From assembly GCA_014529385.2 (NCBI GenBank), contig CM043943.1, forward strand, positions 103,262,355 through 103,326,354: a DNA stretch of 64,000 nt. The letters run 5' to 3'. The position numbers were made by a program, and so were the translations under genes. This DNA comes from Adiantum capillus-veneris. Taxonomy: Eukaryota > Streptophyta > Polypodiopsida > Polypodiales > Pteridaceae. Within the stretch, counting starts at the first letter, position 1; the number at the start of each line of letters is the position of its first letter. Under the pieces are notes generated by a model. That model was not told the origin of the DNA and did no database searches. It saw only the letters and a list, made by a program, of their open reading frames with translations. This document shows positions 10,593 to 25,199 of the stretch, one piece after another.

Positions 10593-11830
10593 TGTAATGG
10601 AAATGGCCTAGGAACATTGAGAATAGAAAAATTAAGAGAATTGTAGTGAGTACTTTTATGAGACTACTTTGAGAAAATAGAGGGTGAACTTGATTAGAGG
10701 TAGCAACATATCCATTATACTTAATTAACTTGCCATGAAAAATACTTTGTAAGAGAGAGAATTAGAGAACTTGACAACATTTGAGGATCGGATTTATGTG
10801 GAGCCGGTTTCCCTCCAAAAGTATTTTGAATTATAATTTCTCCCATAAAGAGAGACTTGGTACAATACAAGCTTTGTGTTCTTGAGACCTTGATGGTGCA
10901 ATGAAGATAGAGAGCTTCATCACCACAATTATGCCCGTAACTTAGCTAAATGAAAGCATTAACTTGTACCCGACCTCAGTCCCAAGACCTCAAACACATT
11001 CAAAGGTGGAGAGGTCTAGCCGGAAATGAGGGTAGGGAAGAGGAAGAAGAAACATTCTTATGAGAAAGAAATAGGTCCTTACTTATCATCACTCTTGTTG
11101 CTTAGCATAGCATAATAGCATAGTATTGACGATGAACAAGATGGCAAGCTGAAGCATTGAAGAATGGCTCTTGGTTGGATTTGCAGTCCATAGCCAAGAG
11201 TGTTGGTGTAGGCTCTCAACTTCTCAACAAGCTTGGAGAAGGAGATGGAGTTGATGCCTTTTCACCAAGTGAGAATGTGTACATGTGAGTGTGTGTGAAA
11301 GAGAGTATACCCCCAAGCACACCCCCAAATTGCCTTGGTTGGCCCCTCCTTGTAACTCTAGAATGAAATTTATTGGACCCCTACAAGCCTAGCCAACAAC
11401 ATGCTTTAGTCATATCAAGCAACAATGCTTTAGTCATATCAAGCAACAATGCTAGCATTAGGACAAGTTTTCTTCTTACCCCTTTGAGAAAGAGGGATTG
11501 ATAAATTCTTAAACAATTAATTTGATTAGCTAAAAGCTTATTGGACTCCTTTAGAGGCCAACCAATAGGCTTTAGGCACCTTATGAGGGAAACATGGAGA
11601 GGAGCTTGACTTGTGTCCTTGTACCACGACTAGGCTTGCCTCGAGTGAGTGTGTGTGTGTGTGTGTGCGTGTGTGTCTCATGCCCCAACTTGTAGGCCTC
11701 ACCCCCCCATATGTAGGGATCCTTGTTGACTTTTGGAATACTTAAGCCCCTCAAGTACCTTAGTCATGAAGCACCTTATTGTAGATTTCTTCAATGTGTA
11801 TAGCTAATGATGTAGGGGCTCATGAATATC
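10593..11830 (-). repeat. LTR of the older chromovirus (outer end approximate)
   Basis: It starts TGTAATGGAAATGGCC on the plus strand, parallel to TGTAACATTTAGATGGCC of the LTRs at 19504 and 38996. It keeps their order of landmarks: ATACTTTGTAAGAGAGAGAA, a GGATCGGATTT-type block, TTTCTCCCATAAAGAGAGAC, a GT tract, then ATGTAGGGAT. Similarity fades after about 11720, so the end could be anywhere up to roughly 12060. The primer site next to it (10580-10591) is degenerate. Confidence 0.6.
11401..11448. repeat. 24-bp tandem duplication in LTR
   Basis: ATGCTTTAGTCATATCAAGC plus AACA is present twice in a row at 11401-11424 and 11425-11448. Confidence 0.9.
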
Positions 11831-14880
<3,050 letters not shown>

Positions 14881-14889
14881 GCCTCTCTC

Positions 14890-16020
14890 TGTGGAAACCT
14901 CTCTTTTCCTTAGATGTATTTGCAGTTTGGATGCTTCTCAATTAATCTATGATTTGGCCCTAGCCTTGGTAAAAAGTTATCTATCTTACACATGCTTTCT
15001 ATCAATGATTGGGTCAAGATTTTGGCTACCTTGGACAAGGACTCCAAAGATGGGGTTGCTTTGATTTCCTATTATATAGCCCAATTACCTATACTTTCTT
15101 TACAATATCAACAAGAGCTAGCCACGTTCTCTTCCTTTGGAGATGAGCTATCTAACTTCCTCAAAAAACTATGTGGCCTGAATCCATCTTTTATTAAATA
15201 TTCTAATAGCGATGTTGGAGATCATCTATGGAACCTTAGGTGCAAAGTAATCAACTTATGAGTTGATGGCCATATTTAGCCTAGCGATCCAATGACCAAT
15301 GCATCACCGCCCTTTTGTAATGGCATTGAGCTACTGCGTTTTATTGGAGATGGGAGAGACGGATTGTTTGGCTATTGCTGGAGATTATATTCAGCTTTTG
15401 TCAATAAAAGGGAAGTAAGAAAACATCTCGATGTTGCCTATTCATCATTACAAGAGAAGTACATGAAAGACATTCAGCAAGTCAGAGAGGAATCCAACAA
15501 GAAGACGAAGTAGCTAAACGACAAGATGTCAAAGCTTAATCAAAAAGCAGAGCATCAAAAAATGGAGCAAGAGCGTCGTCTAGATAATTATGTTTAGCTA
15601 CAACACACTGCACGTAATATGCATCGGCACATCAATCATCTCAACACATTCCATTGGGCTACCACATTTGCAAGCGTAAGAGACATGTGAGGTCTATGCT
15701 ATCTTCAAGCGGTGGAGCTCAAAAGAAACGTATCATTCAAACTCGGTAGGGATACAAATGCAAACTTCTAATTTCTTACATTTTTGCCGGTTGTTGTAAT
15801 TTATTTCAATATGCAAGAACTTGGTTCGGATGATCATGGGAATCGATTTCGATGCTCAAGTGATTAAACATACTCTGCTGTAGCATATTATCAAGCCAAT
15901 GGAGTTGGTGGGGCTATTGGATGATCCATCCAATGCTGGCATTGCTAAAGTTTTGCGCCAGAAGTATTTCAATGAGCTAAAGAGCATTGTGTCACCTCAG
16001 GAGATGATGGAAATGTGTGA
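14890..16020 (+). pseudogene. Decayed coding region of unknown family, coiled coil
   Basis: Three consecutive plus-strand stretches look protein-like: 14992-15261 (containing ILATLDKDSKDGVALISYY), 15292-15660 and 15840-16020 (MELVGLLDDPSNAGIAKVL, then RQKYFNELKSIVSPQEMMEM). The middle one has a charged helical part (KYMKDIQQVREESNKKTK, then QKAEHQKMEQERRLDN) consistent with a coiled coil. It is interrupted by TAG codons at two places where the frame otherwise continues. I do not recognise the family. The location among transposons suggests a transposon-derived gene, but no reverse transcriptase or transposase motif is visible. Confidence 0.35.
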
Positions 16021-16029
16021 CTTGGGTAT

Positions 16030-16390
16030 TTATTTATTTAACAGAGTTCTTACTTTCCCAACATTGTGAGGCCTAGGCAATCCAAAAGCTTTAATCTTGT
16101 AATACTTAAGGACGTAAAACCAGGTTTTAGAGATGGCCCTATAACCCCTTCTACTCACCCCCAATGTGTCACAAACTTCTTGCATTTGAGAAGGTTGGAC
16201 CAATAAACCCATATCTTTCAGTAAATTTTGAAATACCAATTTTTTGTGGGTTTTATTTTTGGGAAGTTTCAAATTTTTGAAAATGTCACGCTTGTACATT
16301 ACCTCATTCAAGAATCTCACCCTTTCTTAAACATTGAACATATCAAATCCTAAAAGGCTAGTCACATGTTCTCTAGTAATCTTTAACCTT
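16030..16390 (-). pseudogene. Unknown decayed ORF with possible helix-turn-helix
   Basis: The minus strand encodes about 95 residues without a stop from 16320 to 16030. An upstream extension in the same frame (REHVTSLLGFDMFNV) is separated by a TAA. The stretch VCDTLGVSRRGYRAISKTW could form a helix-turn-helix, and the whole is basic. There is no ATG at the beginning of the open part (the codon is GTG), so this is either an internal exon or a fragment. The family is not recognised. Confidence 0.3.
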
Positions 16391-16412
16391 TTTTTTCTTT
16401 GCCCAGAACCTT

Positions 16413-16847
16413 ATGTTAAGTTTACCACATCTCTCAGTCATTTTACTCGTGCTCTTAATCATATTGGAGTTTCTTTTAAAGTTTGAAGCTAATGATTTTC
16501 GTGTTTTAGAGATGCTATTTGGTTTTCAAGTTCTAAAATTCTTGTTGCATTCGAAGACAAAGCAGTTTGGATATATTGAATACAGTTCACTCATTGAGGA
16601 GCAAGATAGTGACCATAGGCCTGCAGTCTTTGCTAAATTAAGAGAAACACTAAGTTTACATGATGTTGGCAAGGAGCATCTGCTATTCATATGTTGGGGG
16701 AGGATCATAGAGCATCGTAATGTTACGGGCCAGAACTTGAGAACAGAAGAGGAGGATATGGGGAGCAAATATAAGAGAAAGTGGAGCATGAAACTCAGAG
16801 GATTTACAGCTGGCTATCCAAGGGAGGGAAACCGACAGGTAAAGTGA
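16413..16847 (+). CDS. Hypothetical 144-residue ORF, doubtful
   Basis: The frame runs from a TTG codon through a hydrophobic N-terminal stretch (SVILLVLLIILEFLL, possible membrane segment) to a basic tail. An ATG-initiated product would start only at residue 34 or later. No family is recognised and there is no neighbouring support. It may be a chance open frame. Confidence 0.15.
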   Translation: MLSLPHLSVILLVLLIILEFLLKFEANDFRVLEMLFGFQVLKFLLHSKTKQFGYIEYSSLIEEQDSDHRPAVFAKLRETLSLHDVGKEHLLFICWGRIIEHRNVTGQNLRTEEEDMGSKYKRKWSMKLRGFTAGYPREGNRQVK

Positions 16848-17944
<1,097 letters not shown>

Positions 17945-17964
17945 GGTTCAATATGTTATAGGGG

Positions 17965-18734
17965 GACATGGATCATAATCCATGTTTGGAGAGGCTTTGA
18001 CTCCAAAATTGACCCATATATAGATGTAGGTATGTATAGGCTATCCCCAAAATCTTTTTGAATTTGGACAAGAAAAAGTCAAATTTTCCTAAAATATTGG
18101 TCTACATAGCCCTTTTCACTAAAATTGGCCTATCTCTTGGTTTTGGCAACAAATTTCTACTCTTTTTACACTCAAACAATGATATCTATATACAACCAAT
18201 AAAAAACAATCAAAATCTATCCCAAAAAAAAAAAAAATCAAAATATTTCCTAGGGACATGGATGTGATGGAATTTTGTTCAAAGCTTGCGCTTGGTACCC
18301 TGATATCAAACATATGCTTTTTAAGTGATTTGGATTGGTCTACGTCATCTAAAAATCAAATCCTAGGTCTGATTTTGTGATTTTTCATTATGAACTATTT
18401 TGGCCTTTTTTATCTATTTTTTGAATTTTTTGTAAATTTGTTTTTTGGGAAGTATGTTTCTATAGATCTCCGTTACAAACTGTATAGGTTTCTGCCAAAA
18501 ATCTCAAATGGGGAACATGGATCGCGATCCATGTTCCATCTTCTTTGGATATGAAACTTGGTCCGTTGGTAGACTTTGCTATATGGAGCCTATTCCCAAA
18601 ATCTTTTTGGATTTGTGTTTTTTATTCTCAATTTGATCCCAAACTTTGATTTCAATTGATTGAAGTCAATATTTATCAGTTGGTCTTTGTTTTCCTCTAA
18701 TCAGCCTCTAGGAGGCATGGATCGCGGTCCAGCT
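17965..18734. repeat. Diverged leader units with CATGGATC palindromes
   Basis: Unit heads lie near 17965 (arms ACATGGAT and ATCCATGT around CATA), 18249 (ACATGGATGTGAT, decayed), 18512-18537 and 18715 (GCATGGATCGCGGTCC, decayed). The one at 18512-18537 is a perfect 26-bp palindrome with half-site GGAACATGGATCG. After some heads the phrase CCCAAAATCTTTTTG recurs about 70-90 bp downstream (18046 and 18592). Confidence 0.75.
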
Positions 18735-19160
18735 TACTCCATAGAATCTTTGAAAATTCTAGTTTTGAATCAGCTTTCAAATCTATACCATCAAATTTTC
18801 AGTATTTCAGAGTTATGGTATGCTTGCCCAAAATATCCAATTTTTTGCCCTTTTTGCCCCGATCTTTTCAACCCAATTTGATGGTGATTATTCCTACTTG
18901 TCTTATTTCTATGTGTTGAAAAGAAACATGAAACAAAAATGAACAAAATATTACTTAACAAGGTCGTAATAGCACTCTCAAAGCAATGAGAAAATTCAAA
19001 GAATGAAATGCCTTTGGCTATCTCACTCACAACTCTCTTTACTTTTCAAGAACAGATCTAGCTAGTCCCTCAACTCTATATTTTTAATGAAATGGATGAA
19101 AAATCTCTGGATAACAAAAACTCTAAATACGCACTAGGTCACTCACCACCTAAGGATCAT

Positions 19161-19178
19161 TCCCCGACAACAGTGCCA
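19161..19178 (-). other. Degenerate tRNA-Asp primer binding site
   Basis: The plus strand reads TCCCCGACAACAGTGCCA. It matches the intact site at 6502-6519 at 15 of 18 bases, and all three differences are G-to-A or C-to-T changes. Confidence 0.6.
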
Positions 19179-19179
19179 A

Positions 19180-19503
19180 TGTTAGTTGGTCGCCATGATC
19201 CATAGCATAGCCTTCTTGCACTAACATACTCTTGTCAATACTTAGGGAAGTGACTTGGATGGGACATGGATACTCTTTGAGGGTGTCAACCTAAAGAAGT
19301 GAATCTAGCAAGCAAGGATGCCAGTCTCTTTTAGCTAATCGACAACTCAAAGACCAAAAAATTGCAAATATCTCACCACTTTCGGACATCATGCTATTAC
19401 AATGACTAAACAGATTCGGCTAGCCACAAAACCTTAGGGGAAGGTATACTAGGTCTAAGTGGACAAGTCTACAGAATCTGGTAGCATTTCGACAAGGTAC
19501 AAA
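19180..19503 (-). repeat. LTR fragment of the Tat-like relic
   Basis: It begins TGTTAGTTGGTCGCC next to the primer site and runs to the target-site duplication ACAAA of the chromovirus insertion. The other part of this LTR is expected from 40602 rightward, where the outer end cannot be fixed by eye. Confidence 0.45.
19499..19503. repeat. Target-site duplication ACAAA, left copy
   Basis: ACAAA directly precedes the LTR terminus TGTAAC at 19504. The same five bases follow the LTR terminus ATGACA at 40597-40601. Five-base duplications are typical of Ty3 integration. Confidence 0.9.
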
Positions 19504-20674
19504 TGTAACATTTAGATGGCCTAGCAACTTGTGTGTAGCGGAAAATAGCATGAACATAGTGAGCATTTCATTAGAATAGATTCCTAATGAGAATAACAAG
19601 AGTGCTTGGGTGGAGAGAGCAACAAAAAGTATAACACCTAGTTAGATAGCATGAAAAATACTTCAAAAGAGAGAGAAATTAAGCAATTGACAAAATTTAA
19701 GGACCATGGAGAAAGGCTTTGTATTATGGTTTCTCCCATCAAGAGAGACATTTTACAATACAATTCTTTGTGCTACTTCAATACTAGCTAGTGCAATGAA
19801 GATGGAAACTTCAAGCACTAAGCAAAACACTTATCAAACACAGCATCAATTCCCTCACGGTCTCAGACACAAGACCTCACACACCTTCGAAGATGGTGAG
19901 AGCTAGCGGGGTATGAGAGTAGATTGAGAGGAAGGAGGAGTAGTCTTACGAGAAAGATATACATCTCCTCACATAATCACTCGTATTAGCATAGCTTGGC
20001 TTAGTAATTAGCATGGTAGAGGATATGAGCATGCATTGAAGCTTGGATCTTGGTTGGATTTGCATCACAAATCCAAGAGTTGTTGGTGTAGGCCTCCCTT
20101 CTCACAAGCTTGGAGTATGTGGTAAGCTTTCCATAAAGCTTGAGAAGGAGAAAGAGAGAGTCTTCTTGCTTCACACATTGATTGTGTGAGTGTGTGAGTG
20201 AATAATGCCTTGAGAAAATCAGCCCCCTCTCTCTCTTGGTCGACCCCCCTTGCTAATTGCTCATGCTACAGCCCTATTGGACCTCCCCAGCCTCAGCCAA
20301 TGGAAATTAAGCAGCATAAGTGATAGTCTTCTGACATGTGTCCCCCTTTCCCCTTTTGTGAGAGCTTTAGGTAATTAATAAAAATGCAACTAAACTCTCA
20401 TTGGACCCCTTTTCCTCCTGGCCAATAGGAATCAAGCAAGCCATTAGGCTGGTGAATGACTATTCGACCAACTGTCCAATAGTCTTCTAGAGAGCTTAAT
20501 TTCTTATTGGTTCTTTTATTAAGTGTTTTTAAATTGATTAAACTAGATTTACTCTAGCCTAATTCTCATTAGTCCACCTCCAAGGTCATCCAATAGGATT
20601 TGAGTACACCTTGTGGTGGGCATCTGGGCTAGGGAGCAAACATGTGTCCCTCATTCCCTTTGTGTAAAGGGAGC

Positions 20675-20715
<41 letters not shown>

Positions 20716-21097
20716 TGAGAGAGAGAGAGAGAGAGAGAGTTTCTCTCTCATCTCCTACAACTAGTCTCGCCCCCTCCATTGAGGGATGCATGAAGACTTT
20801 TGGGACACACACAAAGCATCCAATTCCCCTAATGTTTGACCTTTGGACACAACCTTTGAATTTTGGAACCTTAGCATTTTGGAAGTCTTAATGGGCTGAA
20901 CCATAGGGCTGTTGCACATTGCTCTTTTGCAGATGGCCCCCCCTTTGGATCCCTATTTTCTGTCCTTTGGATCCTTACTGTGCCCGGTCTGCCAGCCTAG
21001 CCAATATTCTAGCTTTTTTTCCTCCTGGCACATCCCCATATTAAATGATCAGTTTAACATGAGAAAATCATTCAGGAGAATTAGATATTTTATGACA
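19504..21097 (-). repeat. 3' LTR of the chromovirus (1594 bp)
   Basis: It aligns end to end with the LTR at 38996-40596 and with the partial LTR at 63409. It has lost about 23 bp near 19697, in a block that both other copies keep (GGACCGGATTT...CTCCAAAAGG). It contains a (GT)n(GA)n tract at about 20680-20737. Small open frames inside recur in the other LTRs only because the LTRs are copies. Confidence 0.92.
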
Positions 21098-21100
21098 TTA

Positions 21101-21110
21101 CCTCTCCCTT
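21101..21110 (-). other. Polypurine tract
   Basis: On the minus strand AAGGGAGAGG lies three bases before the 3' LTR start TGTCATAA, where plus-strand DNA synthesis would be primed. Confidence 0.75.
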
Positions 21111-21497
21111 GAAATTATAGTCGTCCTCGACTATGGGGTAGAGAAGATAAAGCATATTCATTAGTCCTTTTCCTAGCGGGTAGAGGATCCCTATGTTACC
21201 CTACGACATCGTTCCAGAATGGATGACTAGTCCATTTGGCGCTTGAGAGCCTAAGCTGCCGCAAGCATGTCTGCACATTAGTCCTATCTATCTTCCATAG
21301 TAGAGTGACAAGCTCTACTTGGTGTTTGGGAGACGTCGTCTCCGCAAACTTGATCTAAGCATGCATACTACTTCACATTTGTGCACAATAAAGAAAAAGA
21401 GAGTATTATAAGACAAAAACTTTGTTCATTTTTAACATTTGTACATTTGCTTACTCTAAGGAAGCATTGTAAGCATTGACAAGGTTTAGGTTATCCT

Positions 21498-22177
21498 TTA
21501 ATGTATGCCTTGCATCCATCTAGCATCTTCAATAGGATAATTCTTAAACTTAATAAGATATCTTCGGATAGTCTTACCACCTCTTAGTACCTTGTCTTCA
21601 TGTCGGAGAATGGACTCGGACTGCAGCACCTCTTCTTGGTCCTCGATCTCCGGCGGGTCTTCAATAGTAGGTTGTTGATGTGGCTCTCCTTTGTAAGGCT
21701 TTAATAGGCTCACATGAAAAGCATTGTCTATGAGCCAATGGCTAGGCAACTTGAGTTGATAGGCCATCTCATTGATTGGCCTAAGAATCTAGAAGGGACC
21801 ATAGTACCTTTTTGCTAACTTAGCATAGTACTTTTGGTGTCCCGTAGGATTCTTGCCGTCGTGTGCCTTAATCGAGCCTTGGGAAATTTCAATAAGACCC
21901 AATCATTTTCTTTAAAGTCTTGGGCTCTTCTGTGCTTGTCAGCAGTAGCCTTTTGCCTTTACTGTGAGATAGAGATAGCATCCTTAATCTTTTGAAAAAA
22001 TTCTTGTAAGTCTCAGCTATAATCATCTGCAGCGAATATCTTCCTGTGTATCTTAAGTAGCAGGGGACTTTTTGATCTTCCCTCAATTACATCAAAAGGT
22101 GCTTTTCCCGAGGAAGTATGTACAGTGTTATTGTAGACATACTCCACTAAGGGTAAGTACTTCTCCCATTGGGATCT
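21498..22177 (-). pseudogene. Ty3 integrase C-terminus with chromodomain
   Basis: The minus strand from 21767 to 21498 reads AYQLKLPSHWLIDNAFHVSL, the conserved end of integrase that precedes a chromodomain. An acidic linker follows, then ILRHEDKVLRGGKTIRRYL and IKFKNYPIEDARW, the chromodomain core. In chromoviruses this domain targets integration to marked chromatin. The preceding part (22177 to 21780) is broken into several frames with stops. The aromatic cage is only partly recognisable, with W replaced by F in the KFKNYP motif. Confidence 0.85.
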
Positions 22178-23040
22178 TTAATCTACTTCCATTACATAGG
22201 CTTTTAGTAGATCGAGAATTGTTAGGTTATCTATTTCACTTTGGCCATCCGTTTGCGGGTGATAGGCCGAAGAGAAATTTAGCCTTGTCCCTAAATTCTC
22301 AAAGAGACCAAACCAGAAATTACTGGTCATTCTAGGATCTATATCCAACACTATGGACATTGGCAAGTCATGGTACTTGAAGATTTGTGAAATGAAGAGG
22401 GTTGCCATTTGATGGGCTTTGATAGTCTTTTTGACAGGTATAAAATGAGCTTGTTTACTGAACCTGTCTACCATCATCCACATTCCCGTATTCCCATGGA
22501 TAAACTTAGGCAATCCAAAGATAAAATCCATGGATATTCTCTCCCATGGTGAATTAGGGATTGGCAAAGGTTGAAGCAATCCAGGTTGATTCCCTCTATC
22601 AAACTTTGTCTTTTGGCATACCACACATTTAGAAACATACTCTTGTTTGTTTGATTTCATGGTAGGCCAATAAAAATGTTTCAATCCCCATTACATTAGT
22701 TTCTCACGGAATGAGTTAGTAACACATAGTCTATTGTCATAGAGAAGATAACCATCTTGTAAAGTAAATGGTTCCCCTTTCTTCCCTAGTGCAAGGACTG
22801 AAATCACATCTTTAAAATCGGGATCAATAGCATACTCATCTATCATAGAAGATAGATCATTGTGAGTTGCTATGGAAACCTCATTCACTCTCGACCGTCT
22901 TGAGAATGCATCAGCTACTTGATTATGCTTGCCAGCAATGTGAGCAATATGAAAATGAAATTGCGAAAGGAAATTTTTCCACCTCATTTGTTTGTCGGAG
23001 AGCTTGGTTTGCGTCATGAAGTACTTAAATCTTTGATGAT
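22178..23040 (-). pseudogene. Ty3 RNase H end and integrase core
   Basis: Two minus-strand stretches. From 23017 to 22691 it covers the connection after RNase H (FHIAHIAGKHNQVADAFSRR) and the start of integrase. From 22684 to 22178 it carries the zinc-finger end CVVCQKTKFDRG and the DDE core, with the first Asp in ISMDFIFGLP, the second in VLDIDPRMTS and Glu in TDGQSEIDN. A stop between the two stretches and another after VMEVD break the gene. The protein would insert element DNA into the genome. Confidence 0.88.
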
Positions 23041-23044
23041 CCGT

Positions 23045-24054
23045 TCAAAGAATGAAAGGAGTCCCCAATAAGTAGTGCTTCCATGAGTCTAAGGCATGTA
23101 GAACTGCAAGGGGTTCCTTTTCATATATGCCTAGAGCTTGCTCAATAAAGTGGAGCCTTTGACTTTCATAGCCTATGGCGTGCCCTTCTTGGAGAAAAAC
23201 AGACCCAAGGCAATCACCACAAGCATCACATTGGACCTCAAATGGCTTTGAGAGATCCGGTAGTGTTAGCACGGGTTGAGAGATAAGCTTTTCGAAAGCA
23301 TTGTCCTCCTTGGCAGACCATGTGTACCTAAAGTTTTTCTTTGTTAGGTCATGTAATGGCCGTGCTATTAGTGAGAACTTTTCTATGAAGCATCTATAGT
23401 ATGTACACATACCTACAAAGCTTCTTAGCTCATGAAGATTCCTTGGTTTAGGACATTCTTTTATTACCTTTAACTTTGATGGATCCATTTGGATGCCATC
23501 TTGAGAGATAATGTGACCTAAATATTGAATCTCTTGTAAGAAAAATTCACTTTTCTTTCGATTAACATAAAGTTTATTCTCTCTTAGAACTTGAAATATT
23601 ACCTGGAGGTGTTGCTTGTGTTCGTCTAATGAATTAGAGTAGATGATGATATCATCAAATAACACTCCAGTAAAGGTTCAGTGAGCCTTGAATAGCTTCT
23701 CCATCAAGCGATTGAATGTGGCTCGTACATTGGTCAACACAAAAGCATAACAATGTATTCGTAAAGACCAAACGTAGTGCAAAATGCGGTCTTTACAATG
23801 TCTTGATCTAGTATCCATATTTGATGATAGCCACTTTTTAGGTCAATCCTACTGAAGTAGGTGGACCCTTGTAGCTTATCAAATAGGTCTTCTACCCGTG
23901 GAATGGGAAACCTATTCTTAATAGTGATCCTATTTAGTGCTCTATAGTTGACACACATGCGATATGTGCCGTCTTTCTTTTGCACTAATAGCATAGGAGA
24001 AAAAAATGGAGATGAGCTAGGCCTAACCATGCCCTTCTCAACTAACTCATGCAT
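23045..24054 (-). pseudogene. Ty3 reverse transcriptase and RNase H
   Basis: From 24054 to 23734 the minus strand encodes the first half of the polymerase (VQKKDGTYRMCVNYRALN, PIPRVEDLFDKLQGSTYFS, IDLKSGYHQI). From 23665 to 23045 it encodes the catalytic FDDIIIYSNSL, the thumb (YLGHIISQDGIQMDPSK) and RNase H (FEVQCDACGDCLGSVFLQEG). The two halves are in different frames and separated by a stop. Otherwise domain order and spacing are normal. A further upstream part (24060-24560, linker to protease) is decayed. Confidence 0.9.
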
Positions 24055-24565
24055 TGGCCACAGTATCTCCTCTTGTTGAGCTTGAGAAACTCTATAAGGA
24101 GGTTTGTTAGGCGGTGAACTTCCTAGAAGAAGTTCAATTGCATGGTCATCATTGCCTCGTTTAGGAGGTAGCTCACAAGGGATGTCGTCAATAAAAACAT
24201 CTTGAAACCCCTTGAGAAAATTGGATAACTCTAATTCCTTTTCATTGTGTATATTTTCTTTTGCTAAAACATAGGTTCATTTTAAGAGTCTTTAACAAAA
24301 ATTATGTACATGGAAATAGAGCTCTTTATTGACTTATTGAAAGCTTGAGTATGTACAATGGGTATGGTGTTACCCATTTCCTTAGCATCTATCTACATAT
24401 CTTTTTCCCTGAACCTAAAGGAGATTCTTGTTTTAGGGAATTTAACATTGGCAGCCATGCGATCAAACCATGGTGCCCCTAGGATTACATCCTCATGCTT
24501 GAGAGGAGAGATAAAGAAGTCCTCTTTGTCCACATAGCTTTGGACATGGAGCCTCAATTTCCCGA

Positions 24566-24895
24566 TTAAGGGAGTGACTGAAGCTTCTTGCCCCTTGAAA
24601 GCACCATCTGCGGGTAGGACATCTCATAAGCTTGTATGCCTAGCTTGGTGGCCAACTCTGTGGATATGAAATTGTGAGTAGAACCAGGGTCAAAGAGAAT
24701 ATAAGTATCATGTTCTCTTACCTTTCCCCAAGCATGGCATAGAGGAGATCCTTTGTGGTGAGTTTCCTCCTCTTGGATTTCAACCAAGGTAGCTCTAGGA
24801 GGCTCATGGCGGGTGTTCTTTTGGGGACAAGCCCGGTACGCATGCCCTTGCTCGCCGTACTTGAAACAACGGTTATCCTTGTGATAACGCTCAAG
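24566..24895 (-). pseudogene. Ty3 zinc knuckle and protease
   Basis: The minus strand downstream of the transposon junction reads DNRCFKYGEQGHAYRACP, a CCHC zinc knuckle whose second Cys is Tyr. It continues to the protease active site YILFDPGSTHNFISTELATK, with Pro in place of the Ser or Thr of the catalytic D-S/T-G. Gag resumes on the other side of the Mutator-like element at 37154. The extra residues read through 24896-24928 come from the transposon end, not from gag. Confidence 0.85.
24887..24895. repeat. MULE 9-bp target-site duplication, left copy
   Basis: ACGCTCAAG precedes the transposon end GGGTGCAATTTTTGGG. The right copy at 37145-37153 is ATGCTCAAG (8 of 9 identical). Nine-base duplications are characteristic of Mutator-like elements. 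Confidence 0.85.
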
Positions 24896-24958
24896 GGGTG
24901 CAATTTTTGGGCGAGCAATTTCTGGCAAGCGCTTTTTAAGAATCGGGCGAGCGGATTC
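24896..24958 (+). repeat. MULE left terminal inverted repeat
   Basis: It begins GGGTGCAATTTTTGGGCGAG. Three GGCGAGC or GGCAAGC heptamers lie within it at roughly 20-bp spacing, forming short direct subrepeats inside the inverted repeat. Confidence 0.85.
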
Positions 24959-25199
24959 CCAAAAGAAGAGATAATCTACCCATCTATCTCTCTCTCTCTC
25001 TCTCTCTTCAACTAAAATTTGATTGTCGTTTCACGGGCCAACTTACATTCAAACAAAAAATACAATGGATGCATTCAATACACTATTAATAAGACAAACA
25101 GAAGTTCCTTACACACAGTTATGGTCTATTTCACATAGCAAACCCCAAATCTATGTGTTCCATTGCATCAATAGTATATACATATGGGGGGGGATACAT
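24959..25199. other. MULE left subterminal region
   Basis: It contains a short CT microsatellite (24986-25007) and no recognisable gene. It probably forms the 3' untranslated part of the minus-strand gene to its right. Confidence 0.4.

Larger units (their letters stand above)
7421..11830 (-). mobile_element. Older Ty3 chromovirus, interrupted and internally deleted
   Basis: Read on the minus strand the order is LTR (from 10593, outer end unclear), a decayed iMet-type primer site near 10580-10591, gag, protease fused to a late part of reverse transcriptase, RNase H and the first part of integrase, which stops at 7421. It is a diverged relative of the element at 19504-40596: gag N-termini, protease, polymerase and LTR starts all align by eye. 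The rest of the integrase and the 3' LTR would lie left of the window beyond the inserted Tat-like element. The right boundary is approximate. Confidence 0.75.
17945..19503 (-). mobile_element. Relic of a second Tat/Athila-like element
   Basis: A degenerate tRNA-Asp primer site (19161-19178) is followed, one base further, by a TG that would be the LTR end (19180). Below it lies a leader built of about four diverged units of 200-300 bp, each starting with a CATGGAT palindrome. This is the same layout and orientation as in the element at 1-7420. No gag-pol is visible further left, so the coding part is lost or unrecognisable. The LTR is cut at 19503 by the inserted chromovirus and should continue after 40601. 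Confidence 0.55.

Noticed and set aside
19706-19906. Small open frame conserved at 19706, 39202 and near 63640
   Set aside because: All three lie in copies of the same LTR. The conservation is due to common origin, not coding selection, and frame-shifting indels separate the copies.
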